From the NCBI RefSeq assembly GCF_048282545.1, contig NZ_CP182485.1, forward strand, positions 1,302,001-1,366,000: a stretch of DNA of 64,000 nucleotides. Reading direction: 5' to 3'. The DNA comes from Opacimonas immobilis (lineage in GTDB: Bacteria; Pseudomonadota; Gammaproteobacteria; Enterobacterales; Alteromonadaceae). Numbering within the stretch: the first letter of the stretch is position 1; every line of letters begins with the position of its first letter. This document shows positions 26,580-36,187 of the stretch, in pieces. Made by a program: the position numbers and the translations under genes. The notes below the pieces were generated by a model that was given only the letters and a program-made list of their open reading frames with translations, searched no databases and was not told where the DNA came from.

Positions 26580-27938
26580 TTAGCGAACAATCGAACGGAT
26601 TTCTCCCTGCTTTAATTGAGTGGTGATTTCATCACCACTTCGTACTTGTGAAGGGGCGACAATAATTTCATTACCGTGTTTAGTGATACTGTATCCTCTG
26701 CTCAAGGTAGCTAAAGGACTAACTGAATTGAGTAATCCAGCAAGCCTTTTTAGCTCGGTTTGAGCATTGGACATGGTGTTAATTTGGGCTTGTTTAAGTC
26801 TAGTCGTTAAGTTGTGAAGGTGAGATTGTTGCAAATCTATGCGATGTTTAGGGTTACAGCGCATAAGTGTTTGCTGGGCATGAGTTACCCTATTCACTGA
26901 TTGATTCAGATGCGCAGCCATCTCTTTTTGTAGGCGCATAGTGAGTTGGTCAAGATGTTGGGCTTGTTGTTGCAGACTATATTTTGGGTGGTTTTGTATA
27001 AGCTTGGCTGTGAGTTGTTCAATGCGGTGCTGAGCATTGCTTTGCAGTTGTTGTACTCCCTGACGTAGACGTCTTTCATATTGGTTCAAAGCATCAAATA
27101 AGCGTTGAGTGTCCTGACTAACTAGTTCGGCAGCTTGAGAAGGCGTTGCCGCTCGAACATCGGCAACAAAATCCGCAATCGTGATATCCACTTCATGACC
27201 CACTGCACTGACTATCGGCAAGCGTGATCCAAAAATCGCTCTGGCAACCGCTTCTTCGTTAAAGCACCACAAATCTTCTAATGAGCCACCGCCACGCCCA
27301 ACGATTAATACATCCACTTCATTGCGCTGATTAGCGATGTGTAGAGCTCGAACAATTTGGGCAGTAGCAGGAGCGCCTTGAACTTGTGAGGGATAAACAA
27401 TGACTTCAATCGCTGGGTTACGTTGCTCTAACACCGTCAAAATATCATGCAGTGCTGCGCCGGTTGCGGAAGTAACCACCCCGACTCTGCGTATATGTTC
27501 AGGTAAAGCTTGTTTGGTTTGAGTGGCAAATAAGCCTTCCTGCATTAATTTATTTTTAAGTGCTTCAAACTGTTGTTTGAGTAACCCCTCGCCATCTTGC
27601 TCCATATATTCGACAATAATTTGGTAATCGCCACGGGGTTCATACAAACTGACACTGGCACGGACGATGATCTTATCGCCATTTTGGGGTGTTTTTGAAA
27701 CTCGGCTGTTAGCACCCTTAAACATAGCGCCTTTTACTTGAGCCTTATTGTCTTTGAGTGAAAAGTACCAATGGCCAGAAGACGCTGCAACAAAGTTCGA
27801 AATTTCACCACTTAACCAGACCTGACCCAGTTCACGCATCAGAATGTTTTTGGCCATACTATTGAGTGAACTGATACTTAAAATATTTCTTGCTGAGCCT
27901 TGTGATTGACCAGGGTTTAAACGGTTCGATTCGAACAT
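26580..27938 (-). CDS. xseA: Exodeoxyribonuclease VII large subunit
   Basis: XseA is the large subunit of exonuclease VII, which degrades single-stranded DNA to oligonucleotides. The 452-residue protein has an N-terminal OB fold (VWLSGEISNF, GHWYFSLKDNKAQVKGAMF), the catalytic core with VGVVTSATGAALHDIL, GRGGGSLEDLWCFNEE and PIVSAVGHEVDITIADFVAD, and a long coiled-coil C-terminal half rich in Gln. It is divergent from guaB. Confidence 0.96.
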   Translation of the reverse strand: MFESNRLNPGQSQGSARNILSISSLNSMAKNILMRELGQVWLSGEISNFVAASSGHWYFSLKDNKAQVKGAMFKGANSRVSKTPQNGDKIIVRASVSLYEPRGDYQIIVEYMEQDGEGLLKQQFEALKNKLMQEGLFATQTKQALPEHIRRVGVVTSATGAALHDILTVLEQRNPAIEVIVYPSQVQGAPATAQIVRALHIANQRNEVDVLIVGRGGGSLEDLWCFNEEAVARAIFGSRLPIVSAVGHEVDITIADFVADVRAATPSQAAELVSQDTQRLFDALNQYERRLRQGVQQLQSNAQHRIEQLTAKLIQNHPKYSLQQQAQHLDQLTMRLQKEMAAHLNQSVNRVTHAQQTLMRCNPKHRIDLQQSHLHNLTTRLKQAQINTMSNAQTELKRLAGLLNSVSPLATLSRGYSITKHGNEIIVAPSQVRSGDEITTQLKQGEIRSIVR

Positions 27939-27970
27939 CTGTATTTATTTCCTTTATCTTAAGAATTTTG

Positions 27971-27999
27971 TTGTGAAAAAAGGGGAAAACCACTACAAT
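27971..27999 (+). promoter_or_regulatory. Predicted sigma70 promoter of guaBA
   Basis: TTGTGA (27971-27976) and TACAAT (27994-27999) with an optimal 17-base spacer, 39 bases before guaB. No purine operator or riboswitch fold was recognised in the short leader. Confidence 0.65.
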
Positions 28000-28038
28000 T
28001 GCACCGCAATTAACACCCTTTCCAAATAGGTTATTTGC

Positions 28039-29508
28039 ATGTTACGAATTGCTCAAGAAGCGTTAACATTTGACGATGTTTTAATCGTTCCGGGCCACTC
28101 TCAGGTCCTCCCTCACACTGCATCATTACAAACCCGTTTGACTCGTAAAGTCAACTTAAATATCCCAATGATTTCAGCTGCCATGGATACGGTATCAGAA
28201 GCGCGCCTTGCGATCGCATTAGCCCAGGAAGGGGGCATTGGTTTTATTCATAAGAATATGACAGCCGAAGAACAGGCCAATCACGTTCGTCAGGTCAAAA
28301 AATACGAATCCGGTGTTGTATCCGATCCAGTTACAGTCAACCCCAGCGCAACCATTGGGGAAGTCAATGAACTAAGTGCACGTCTAGGCTACTCTGGTTT
28401 CCCAGTGATTGACGATGATAACAATTTAGTGGGCATTGTCACCGGTCGTGATTTGCGTTTTGAAACCAACCTAACCGGTTCAATCGAAACCGTGATGACA
28501 CCTAAAGATCGTTTAGTGACGGTAAAGCCGGGTGCTTCAAGTGAAACAGTGCTTGAGCTGATGCACGATCATCGCATCGAAAAAATCTTAGTCGTGGACG
28601 ATGCATTTAAACTACAAGGCTTAATTACCGTCAAAGACCATCAAAAAGCCGAAAACAAACCCAATGCCTGTAAAGACGAGTTTGGGCGTTTACGTGTGGG
28701 CGCGGCGGTCAGTGTTGGTGCTGGTACAGATGAGCGCATAGAACTGCTCGTGCAAGCCGGAGTGGATGTACTATTGATTGATACCTCTCACGGCCATTCT
28801 CAAGGCGTTATTGACCGTGTGGCAAAAGTTCGTCAACAGTATCCAGATGTGCAATTAATTGCTGGTAACGTGGCGACCGGCGAAGGCGCCAAAGCATTAG
28901 CGGATGCAGGTGTGGATGCCGTTAAAGTCGGGATCGGTCCAGGTTCTATTTGCACTACGCGTATTGTTACAGGTTGTGGTGTGCCACAAATTACTGCAAT
29001 CAGTGATGCAGTCGATGCACTGAAAGGCACGGATATCCCAGTCATTGCTGACGGTGGCATTCGCTTCTCTGGGGATATCGCCAAAGCGCTTGTTGCTGGT
29101 GCGTCTTGCGTCATGGTCGGCTCTATGCTGGCTGGCACCGAAGAAGCCCCAGGTGAGGTCGAACTTTATCAAGGCCGCTATTACAAATCTTATCGCGGAA
29201 TGGGCTCATTGGGCGCGATGAATCAATCTCAAGGCTCTTCTGATCGTTATTTCCAAGATTCAAAAAGCGCCGATAAGTTGGTTCCTGAAGGGATTGAAGG
29301 GCGCGTGGCATACAAAGGCCCGATTGCCAATATCATTCATCAACAAATGGGCGGATTGCGTTCAGCTATGGGCTTAACTGGTTCGGCAACGATTGCTGAG
29401 CTAAATACTAAGCCACAATTTGTTCGCGTAACTTCAGCAGGTATGGGGGAATCACATGTGCACGATGTCACCATTACCAAAGAAGCGCCAAACTACCGCA
29501 TGGGCTAA
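28039..29508 (+). CDS. guaB: Inosine-5'-monophosphate dehydrogenase
   Basis: GuaB oxidises IMP to XMP with NAD+, the first step specific to GMP synthesis. The 489-residue protein is a TIM barrel with the catalytic Cys305 in GPGSICTTR, interrupted by a pair of CBS domains at about residues 93-200, and the flap region YRGMGSLGAM near residue 385. It starts at the ATG at 28039 and is followed by guaA after about 15 bases, a two-gene guaBA operon. Confidence 0.97.
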   Translation: MLRIAQEALTFDDVLIVPGHSQVLPHTASLQTRLTRKVNLNIPMISAAMDTVSEARLAIALAQEGGIGFIHKNMTAEEQANHVRQVKKYESGVVSDPVTVNPSATIGEVNELSARLGYSGFPVIDDDNNLVGIVTGRDLRFETNLTGSIETVMTPKDRLVTVKPGASSETVLELMHDHRIEKILVVDDAFKLQGLITVKDHQKAENKPNACKDEFGRLRVGAAVSVGAGTDERIELLVQAGVDVLLIDTSHGHSQGVIDRVAKVRQQYPDVQLIAGNVATGEGAKALADAGVDAVKVGIGPGSICTTRIVTGCGVPQITAISDAVDALKGTDIPVIADGGIRFSGDIAKALVAGASCVMVGSMLAGTEEAPGEVELYQGRYYKSYRGMGSLGAMNQSQGSSDRYFQDSKSADKLVPEGIEGRVAYKGPIANIIHQQMGGLRSAMGLTGSATIAELNTKPQFVRVTSAGMGESHVHDVTITKEAPNYRMG

Positions 29509-29523
29509 TTGCAGAGAAATTTA

Positions 29524-31101
29524 ATGACAACTAATATTCATTCACAAAAGATCCTGATTCTTGATTTTGGTTCACAATATACACAGCTCATCGCCCGTCG
29601 TGTACGCGAAATAGGCGTATACTGTGAACTTTGGGCATGGGACGTCACGGAAGCTCAAATCAAACAATTTGCTCCAGATGGGATTATTTTATCCGGTGGT
29701 CCGGAGTCGGTGACTGAAGCGGGTTCGCCTCGTGCACCAGAATACGTATTTCATGCGGGTGTACCGGTATTGGGGATCTGTTATGGCATGCAGACTATGG
29801 CTGAACAACTCGGTGGCGCCGTTCAAGGGTCAGATCTACGTGAGTTTGGCTATGCACAAGTTGAAGTGGTCTCTCCTAATGCCTTATTTGACAAAATTGA
29901 AGACCACATTGGAGCATCCGGTAATGCATTGCTTGATGTGTGGATGAGTCATGGTGACAAAGTCTCTGCTATCCCTGAAGGGTTTGTTAAAGTCGCGCAA
30001 ACTGATAGTTGTCCGTTCGCAGCGATGGCCAATGAAGAGAAAAAATTCTACGGTGTGCAATTCCACCCTGAGGTCACCCATACTCGTCAAGGCGAACGTT
30101 TGCTATCACACTTTGTGTTGGATATCTGTGGTTTGGAAAAACTATGGACACCTGATGCGATCATCGAAGACGCTATTGATCGTATTAAAGCCAAAGTCGG
30201 TGATGATGAAGTGATTTTAGGTCTCTCTGGTGGCGTCGATTCTTCGGTTGTTGCGATGCTCATTCACCGTGCCATCGGCGATAAGCTCACTTGTGTGTTC
30301 GTTGACAATGGTTTGTTGCGACTCAATGAAGGTCAGCAAGTCATGGACATGTTTGGTGCTCATTTTGGTCTAAATATTATCAAGGTTGATGCGGAAGAGC
30401 GTTTTTTAGCCGCGTTAGAAGGCGAAGCTGATCCCGAAGCCAAACGCAAAATCATCGGTCATGAGTTTGTCCGTGTGTTTGATGAAGAAGCATCTAAGTT
30501 AGTTAATGCCAAATGGTTAGCGCAGGGTACTATCTATCCTGATGTGATTGAATCAGCAGGCTCTGCGACTGGCAAAGCTCATGTGATCAAATCTCATCAT
30601 AACGTAGGTGGTTTGCCTGAAGATATGGAAATGGGTTTAGTCGAACCATTGCGTGAATTGTTTAAAGATGAAGTGCGCAAGATCGGCCTTGAACTCGGTT
30701 TACCATACGATATGCTCTACCGTCATCCGTTCCCTGGACCCGGTCTAGGGGTTCGTGTGTTAGGTGAGATCAAAAAAGAATACTGTGATTTGTTGCGCCG
30801 TGCTGATTCGATCTTCATTGAAGAGCTGCATGCGGCGGATTTATACCACAAGGTATCTCAAGCCTTTACCGTGTTCTTACCCGTGCGCTCTGTCGGCGTC
30901 ATGGGAGATGCGCGTAAATACGACTGGGTTGTTTCTCTACGAGCAGTAGAGACGATTGATTTTATGACTGCACATTGGGCGCACTTGCCTTATGACTTCT
31001 TAGGCAAAGTATCCAATCGTATTATTAACGAAATTGATGGTATCTCACGTGTGGTGTACGATGTCAGTGGTAAGCCTCCTGCAACCATTGAGTGGGAATA
31101 A
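29524..31101 (+). CDS. guaA: GMP synthase (glutamine-hydrolysing)
   Basis: GuaA aminates XMP to GMP using glutamine and ATP. The 525-residue protein has an N-terminal glutamine amidotransferase domain with nucleophile Cys86 (GICYGMQ) and FHPEVTHT, the ATP pyrophosphatase P-loop LSGGVDSSV (about 235-243) and the C-terminal dimerisation domain ending KPPATIEWE. I start at the ATG at 29524 (MTTNIHSQKILILDFG), which fits known N-termini and follows AGAG; an in-frame TTG at 29509 abuts the guaB stop. Confidence 0.97.
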   Translation: MTTNIHSQKILILDFGSQYTQLIARRVREIGVYCELWAWDVTEAQIKQFAPDGIILSGGPESVTEAGSPRAPEYVFHAGVPVLGICYGMQTMAEQLGGAVQGSDLREFGYAQVEVVSPNALFDKIEDHIGASGNALLDVWMSHGDKVSAIPEGFVKVAQTDSCPFAAMANEEKKFYGVQFHPEVTHTRQGERLLSHFVLDICGLEKLWTPDAIIEDAIDRIKAKVGDDEVILGLSGGVDSSVVAMLIHRAIGDKLTCVFVDNGLLRLNEGQQVMDMFGAHFGLNIIKVDAEERFLAALEGEADPEAKRKIIGHEFVRVFDEEASKLVNAKWLAQGTIYPDVIESAGSATGKAHVIKSHHNVGGLPEDMEMGLVEPLRELFKDEVRKIGLELGLPYDMLYRHPFPGPGLGVRVLGEIKKEYCDLLRRADSIFIEELHAADLYHKVSQAFTVFLPVRSVGVMGDARKYDWVVSLRAVETIDFMTAHWAHLPYDFLGKVSNRIINEIDGISRVVYDVSGKPPATIEWE

Positions 31102-31105
31102 ATTG

Positions 31106-31131
31106 AAAGGAGGCTATGGGCCTCCTTTTTT
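31106..31131 (+). terminator. Terminator of guaBA
   Basis: Stem AAAGGAGGC/GCCTCCTTT (31106-31114 and 31120-31128) with a 5-base loop and T6 tail. Confidence 0.9.
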
Positions 31132-31186
31132 ATCAGATTATCAATTCTAGATACCATACTTAAAGCGAATCGTGTCTCGCAGGAGT

Positions 31187-32140
31187 TCATAAGAAACGCA
31201 GTTGAATGCCAAGTCCTACTCTTTGTTGATGTCGGTTATAATCAATTAAACTATCGCCATAGCCATTAAAGTATTGCAACAATACATCATATCGCTCAGA
31301 AAAATTATAGGTGTAATTTAGCTCAAAGCTGCCTCTGTTATTGCTAGTCTTAAGATTATTTCGCAGTTTGGCTAACAGTTTGTGCTCAGGCGTGAACTGC
31401 CAAGCATAGCCTAATTCAATTCGACCAATATAATCTAAAATATCTGGATTATCATCGCCTGATGGATCTTGAACACTCTCTTTGGCATCTTCAGGGAGGC
31501 GATACCAAGTTCTCACATAATACGCTGAGTCGACGTCGCTAAAGAGCGCAGTCAAAATCACACGATTCCAACTGCGAGAGTTAAGACCAGATTGTCCGTT
31601 TGATTGATGATTAAAGCTGACTTCAACGGCATTGAAACGATATTGCAAAAAGCTGTAATCCGCTTGCCAACGATACATTAGTTCAGGCTCATAATTGGTC
31701 TCACGAAATGGTTTAGACACTTCGGAGTTATAGACTTGCCAAAATGACTTTGCAGTAAAACCAAAATACCAACCGGTATTGGTATCGCCTAATGAATAAA
31801 TAGGGATCTTGATACTGATTTGAAATTTGGCTTCTTGATTATCAATATTATTTTGGTTTAAGTCGACCTGACCGTCTGCGTTGGGATTTTTGGCGTAGGT
31901 ATATGGTAAGAGGTAATTTTGTTGGTGCTGGTAAATTGCAAAAGGGACTTCATCTAAGCGCTGTTCGGCCGCGTCTCGTGCATCCAAAATGGAGGGCGCT
32001 TTGGGTGTGTTTTCAATTTCTTGAAAGGTTTCTGATGCGACGCGTTTGGCTTTTTGTAATGGTGTTTCCTCTGGACTCTGTTGGGCAAAAAGCGGTACTG
32101 AATTGGTGAGACATATGAAGAAAAATAGTTGTTTGAGCAT
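31187..32140 (-). CDS. pldA: Outer membrane phospholipase A1
   Basis: PldA (OMPLA) is a 12-stranded beta-barrel that hydrolyses phospholipids misplaced in the outer leaflet. The 317-residue precursor has a signal peptide cut near residue 19 (SVPLFAQ) and the catalytic residues His178, Ser180 (NHQSNGQS) and Asn192, with the same spacing as H142/S144/N156 in E. coli. It ends in Leu after RVGLGIQLRF, a BAM-type terminal strand. It lies downstream of proS on the same strand but beyond the proS terminator. Confidence 0.92.
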   Translation of the reverse strand: MLKQLFFFICLTNSVPLFAQQSPEETPLQKAKRVASETFQEIENTPKAPSILDARDAAEQRLDEVPFAIYQHQQNYLLPYTYAKNPNADGQVDLNQNNIDNQEAKFQISIKIPIYSLGDTNTGWYFGFTAKSFWQVYNSEVSKPFRETNYEPELMYRWQADYSFLQYRFNAVEVSFNHQSNGQSGLNSRSWNRVILTALFSDVDSAYYVRTWYRLPEDAKESVQDPSGDDNPDILDYIGRIELGYAWQFTPEHKLLAKLRNNLKTSNNRGSFELNYTYNFSERYDVLLQYFNGYGDSLIDYNRHQQRVGLGIQLRFL

Positions 32141-32150
32141 TATTCATCCA

Positions 32151-32188
32151 TAAAAAAGCCATGAGTACCTTAAAGTGTAGTCATGGCT
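32151..32188 (-). terminator. Terminator of proS
   Basis: On the minus strand, AGCCATGA (32188-32181) pairs with TCATGGCT (32164-32157), enclosing a 16-base loop, followed by a T6 run. It separates proS from pldA. Confidence 0.8.
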
Positions 32189-32213
32189 AATAAAAGGTGC
32201 AATAGCACTGAAT

Positions 32214-33926
32214 TTAAAGTGACTTAATAAACTGCAATGCGGTGTCCAGATCAAGCAGTTGTTTTTCACCGCTATGTCGAGATTTGTATTCGATTTGCTG
32301 ATTGTCTAAGTTGCGTTCGCCAATCACGATAGAGTGAGGAATACCTATTAATTCCATATCATTAAACATAACGCCAGGGCGCTCTTTACGGTCGTCGAAC
32401 AAAACTTCAACACCTGCGGCAAGACAATCCTCATAAAGTTGCTCAGCGACTTCTTTGATGCGATGTGACTTATGCATATTCATTGGAATGATCACAAGTT
32501 TGAATGGAGCAATTGCGTCTGGCCACTTGATCCCAAATTTGTCGTGATTTTGTTCAATCGTAGCAGCCATAATACGAGAAACACCAATACCATAACATCC
32601 CATGGTTAATGTTTCATGTTTACCTGTTTCGGTTAAGACACCACAGTTCATTGCTTTGGAGTACTTTTGTCCAAGTTGGAAAATATGTCCAACTTCGATA
32701 CCACGCTTAATGGCAATTTGTCCTTTACCGTCGGGTGATGGATCACCTGCAACGACATTACGCAAATCAAAGGTATCGTATTCGCCGACATCGCGAGCCC
32801 AATTGGTCCCCGTATAATGCACATCATCGATATTAGCGCCACACACAAAATCAGCTAATGCGGCAGCGCTGCGATCCACAATCACAGGTATGGATAATCC
32901 AACAGGGCCAATTGAACCGACATTGGCTCCTATTTCTGCAAGAATGCGCTCCTCTGAGGCCAGCGCAAATGGTGCACCAATCAATGGATGTTTTTCAGCT
33001 TTGAGTTCGTTGAGTTCGTGATCGCCACGTAAGACTAATGCCACTAATGGTTGCGATCCATCTTCCTGCGCTTCACCTAATACGATCAACGTTTTTACTG
33101 TTGTAATAGGGTCGATATTCAGTAATGCAGAAACTTCAGCAATGGTTTTGGCGTTGGGTGTATCGACTTTGGTTAACGCTTGAGTGCCTTCCCCCTGTGA
33201 TTCAGGGGCAACTGCTTCTGCCATTTCGACATTGGCAGCATAATCAGAATCTGTTGAGAAGGCGATATCGTCCTCACCAGAATCGGCTAATACATGAAAC
33301 TCATGCGAGCCCGTTCCACCTATAGAACCATTATCCGCAATAACCGGACGATATTCTAAACCAATGCGTTCAAAGATGTTGCAGTAAGCTTGATACATTT
33401 TGTCGTACGTTGTTTGCAAACATTCTGCAGACAAATGGAAAGAATATGCGTCTTTCATCAAGAACTCACGTCCACGCATCACTCCAAAACGAGGACGCAC
33501 TTCATCGCGGAACTTCGTTTGAATTTGGTACAAATTAAGCGGAAGTTGTTTGTAGCTACTGATCTCGTTCCGTACAAGGGCTGTGACTACCTCTTCATGC
33601 GTTGGCCCAAGAACAAAGTCACGTTGATGTCGGTCTTTGATGCGTAGTAATTCTGGGCCATACTCTTCCCAGCGGCCGGATTCTTCCCATAAGTCTGCTG
33701 GCTGTACTACTGGCATGAGGATTTCAATCGCACCCGCTTTGTCCATCTCTTCTCGTACAATGTTCGCAATTTTGTTAAGGACTCTTAACCCAGTTGGAAG
33801 GTAGTTGTACAAGCCGGATGCGACTTTGCGGATCATGCCCGATCGCAACATCAACTGATGTGATATGACTTCCGCATCGGCTGGGGTTTCTTTTTGAGTG
33901 GATAACAAATACTGAGTAGTGCGCAT
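32214..33926 (-). CDS. proS: Prolyl-tRNA synthetase (bacterial type, with editing domain)
   Basis: Class II synthetase that charges tRNA-Pro; two tRNA-Pro genes are in this window. It has the catalytic core (LMLRSGMIRKVASGLYNYLPTG; motif 2 region RDEVRPRFGVMRGREF), a YbaK-like INS editing domain (about 215-390) that clears Ala-tRNA-Pro, and the C-terminal anticodon-binding domain. I chose the ATG at 33926 (MRTTQYLLSTQKETPADAEV), giving 570 residues as in E. coli, with AAGGA 10 bases upstream; the frame is open to 33956. Confidence 0.96.
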   Translation of the reverse strand: MRTTQYLLSTQKETPADAEVISHQLMLRSGMIRKVASGLYNYLPTGLRVLNKIANIVREEMDKAGAIEILMPVVQPADLWEESGRWEEYGPELLRIKDRHQRDFVLGPTHEEVVTALVRNEISSYKQLPLNLYQIQTKFRDEVRPRFGVMRGREFLMKDAYSFHLSAECLQTTYDKMYQAYCNIFERIGLEYRPVIADNGSIGGTGSHEFHVLADSGEDDIAFSTDSDYAANVEMAEAVAPESQGEGTQALTKVDTPNAKTIAEVSALLNIDPITTVKTLIVLGEAQEDGSQPLVALVLRGDHELNELKAEKHPLIGAPFALASEERILAEIGANVGSIGPVGLSIPVIVDRSAAALADFVCGANIDDVHYTGTNWARDVGEYDTFDLRNVVAGDPSPDGKGQIAIKRGIEVGHIFQLGQKYSKAMNCGVLTETGKHETLTMGCYGIGVSRIMAATIEQNHDKFGIKWPDAIAPFKLVIIPMNMHKSHRIKEVAEQLYEDCLAAGVEVLFDDRKERPGVMFNDMELIGIPHSIVIGERNLDNQQIEYKSRHSGEKQLLDLDTALQFIKSL

Positions 33927-34004
33927 TGAATCAATGTCCTTCGTTGCGTGCGTCAAAAAATTGGGAGCATTTTAGCACAACTCCGGCAGGGCAAAAGGAC
34001 TAAA

Positions 34005-34688
34005 TTAGTCTCGTTGTACATCTCGTACATAACAGATGTTATTGACGATTAAAAAATGCCAATCGCAGCCAAATAATCTGACTTTATAGGTTCTGTCAGG
34101 CTGATTTTGATAGGCTGGACGGGGATCAGATTGTAGGATCAGAGTCACTTGTTCGAGTTGTTGTGCGGTGATGCCAATTTGCAATGCTTTGCTATGACAC
34201 TCAACCATCACCCGTAACGGTTCTGGTGCGTCCGGTGCGACGCCAGCAACCGCATCAGCGATACTGTCGGCATAAGGAATGTACGGTTTGATATCATACA
34301 GTGGTGTTTCATTCACGACATCTGCACCACTGATATTGAGTGTGATGCTATTTTGATCATGCTTGACTGAATGCAGCTGGACAACCGACATGCCTAACTG
34401 ATTGGGTCGAAAAGGACTTCTAGATGCAAATACACCGAGTTTTTGATTGCCTCCTAATCGCGGTGGTCTGATCAAGGGTTTAAAATCAGTTTGTTGTACT
34501 TGGTGAAAGCCAAAAATTAACCAGATATGAGAGTAGTCGACAAGTCCTCGAAAGGCGTTTATATCCTTGTAATCCGAGTGAATAATAATCTGAGACTGTA
34601 CTTGCGAAAGCAATGAAGCTTGACGCGGAATGCCAAATTTTTCATCAAAGGGCGTTAAAATGGTCCCAATCGGATGGATCTCAGCCAT
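34005..34688 (-). CDS. trmO: tRNA (N6-threonylcarbamoyladenosine(37)-N6)-methyltransferase TrmO
   Basis: TrmO (TsaA/YaeB) uses SAM to methylate t6A37 in tRNA-Thr. The product, about 227 residues, has the family signatures GIPRQASLLSQVQSQII near the N-terminus, RGLVDYSHIWLIFGFH, and RSPFRPNQLGMSVVQL near residues 90-105, plus the C-terminal part (LQSDPRPAYQ). The ATG at 34688 overlaps the stop of the DUF1415 gene by 8 bases, so the genes are coupled; an alternative start at 34697 adds three residues. Confidence 0.93.
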   Translation of the reverse strand: MAEIHPIGTILTPFDEKFGIPRQASLLSQVQSQIIIHSDYKDINAFRGLVDYSHIWLIFGFHQVQQTDFKPLIRPPRLGGNQKLGVFASRSPFRPNQLGMSVVQLHSVKHDQNSITLNISGADVVNETPLYDIKPYIPYADSIADAVAGVAPDAPEPLRVMVECHSKALQIGITAQQLEQVTLILQSDPRPAYQNQPDRTYKVRLFGCDWHFLIVNNICYVRDVQRD

Positions 34689-35220
34689 GCACTGCACGCT
34701 TTAATTGTTGCACAAAATAGTCTTGACCAAGCGTTTGCGCAGTGGCGATATTTTTATCCGGGATCCCTTCTGGATCATCCACCATATCAAGCACTTTGCT
34801 CAAACTGTTTTCCCGCAAAATATGTAGCATCGCAAAGGGAGAACGATTGGTATAATGACTAGCGTCTCCTTCATCGACACCGGCAAAGATATATTGTGGA
34901 TGAAAACTTGCTATTTGGTAGGTACCAGAGTAGCCCAGATCATCGAGCACTCTCTCAGCAAAGTATAAGTAGTCGAGATAATCATCAAACGTGGTTTCTT
35001 GCTTGATAATGATTAGGGTCGTATCTGTAGCTGGGTGTGTGTCAAGAAAGGTAAATTCAGCTTCCAATTGGTCAAACAGCTCATCGGGTTTGAGGATGTT
35101 TGATTCAACATACCGGATTTGGTCGTTGCAAAAAGGCTTCTTCGCAAAAGGGCAAAAGTTATGCCCGATTACGATATGTTCTAACCAATATTTTGTTGCC
35201 TCAACAGCAGATTGAGTCAT
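34681..35220 (-). CDS. DUF1415 family protein
   Basis: This 179-residue soluble protein belongs to DUF1415 (MTQSAVEATKYWLEHIVIGHNFCPFAKKPF). The N-terminal HNFCPFAKK with a conserved Cys and the central IASFHPQYIFAG are the most recognisable parts. No function is established. Its ATG overlaps the folD stop by 4 bases and its stop overlaps the trmO start, forming a tight folD-DUF1415-trmO operon. The neighbours suggest a link to one-carbon metabolism or tRNA modification, by association only. Confidence 0.85.
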   Translation of the reverse strand: MTQSAVEATKYWLEHIVIGHNFCPFAKKPFCNDQIRYVESNILKPDELFDQLEAEFTFLDTHPATDTTLIIIKQETTFDDYLDYLYFAERVLDDLGYSGTYQIASFHPQYIFAGVDEGDASHYTNRSPFAMLHILRENSLSKVLDMVDDPEGIPDKNIATAQTLGQDYFVQQLKRAVHG

Positions 35221-36077
35221 TTTTGTGTTTGAGCCTTTACGTATGCTTCAAGTGTATTTTCGATAAGACTTGCTACCGTCATTGGACCGACGCCTCCAGG
35301 AACAGGTGTGATCCAACCCGCGCGTTCTTGTGCTTTAGCAAACTCGACATCGCCTACTAGAGAACCATCGTCTAGCCGATTGATACCGACATCAATGACA
35401 ATGGCATTGTCTTTGACCCATTCGCCTGGAATAAAATTGGGTTTGCCAACGGCTACGACCAACAGGTCAGCTCGCTCAACATGGCTTTTAAGATCCTTGG
35501 TAAATTTGTGACAGGTTGTCACGGTACAACCAGCAAGAAGTAACTCTAAAGCCATCGGACGACCAACAATATTTGAAGCGCCAACGATGACTGCATCAAG
35601 ACCTTTGATATCGCGTTTGGTCGACTCAATCATGGTCATAATACCTTTAGGCGTACACGGTCTAATTGCAGGGATACGTTGTGCTAAGCGACCAATATTG
35701 TAAGGGTGGAAACCATCTACGTCTTTGTATGGATTGATGCGCTCAAGGATTTCTTCAGCGTTTAGACCAGCCGGTAAAGGTAACTGGACCAAAATGCCAT
35801 CGATCTCTTCGGCGTTGTTTAATTCATCTATGAGTGACAACAGTTCTTCTTGAGAGGTGGTTGATGGCAAATCGTAGCTTTTTGATACAAAGCCGACTTC
35901 ATCACAGGCTTTGCGTTTGTTGTTTACATAAACCTGAGATGCCGGGTCTGAACCGACCAAAACGACGGCTAAACCAGGTGCGCGCTTATTGGCAGCAACC
36001 GCACGAGAAACATAAGAGGCGACGTCCTGTCGAACATTTTGAGCGATGACTTTGCCATCGATGAGTTGGGCTTGCAT
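35217..36077 (-). CDS. folD: Methylenetetrahydrofolate dehydrogenase/cyclohydrolase FolD
   Basis: FolD interconverts 5,10-methylene-, methenyl- and 10-formyl-tetrahydrofolate with NADP+. The 286-residue protein has the catalytic Lys in SQVYVNNKRKACDEVG (about 47-62), DGILVQLPLPAGL near 95-107, the dinucleotide-binding VIVGASNIVGRPMALEL near 161-177 and the terminal GGVGPMTVASLIENT. It is divergent from the tRNA-Pro gene. Confidence 0.96.
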   Translation of the reverse strand: MQAQLIDGKVIAQNVRQDVASYVSRAVAANKRAPGLAVVLVGSDPASQVYVNNKRKACDEVGFVSKSYDLPSTTSQEELLSLIDELNNAEEIDGILVQLPLPAGLNAEEILERINPYKDVDGFHPYNIGRLAQRIPAIRPCTPKGIMTMIESTKRDIKGLDAVIVGASNIVGRPMALELLLAGCTVTTCHKFTKDLKSHVERADLLVVAVGKPNFIPGEWVKDNAIVIDVGINRLDDGSLVGDVEFAKAQERAGWITPVPGGVGPMTVASLIENTLEAYVKAQTQK

Positions 36078-36146
36078 GAATGAACCTATGCGACGTATAA
36101 ATATGTGTATATTGTTTCATATCGTGGATAAATTGCCAAAAATAAA

Positions 36147-36174
36147 TTGACCAATTCAGACATTCTGTTAATAT
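36147..36174 (+). promoter_or_regulatory. Predicted promoter of the tRNA-Pro/tRNA-Arg genes
   Basis: TTGACC (36147-36152) and TAATAT (36169-36174), spacer 16, followed by a GC-rich discriminator GCGC, typical of stringently controlled stable-RNA promoters. The same TTAATATGCGC string occurs in the tRNA-His promoter at 44502-44511 (TTAATATGCG plus C). Confidence 0.75.
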
Positions 36175-36187
36175 GCGCAACCCTAGT

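Noticed and set aside
27939..28038. PurR-type operator or purine riboswitch before guaB
   Set aside because: The leader after the predicted promoter is too short, and no operator palindrome was recognised.
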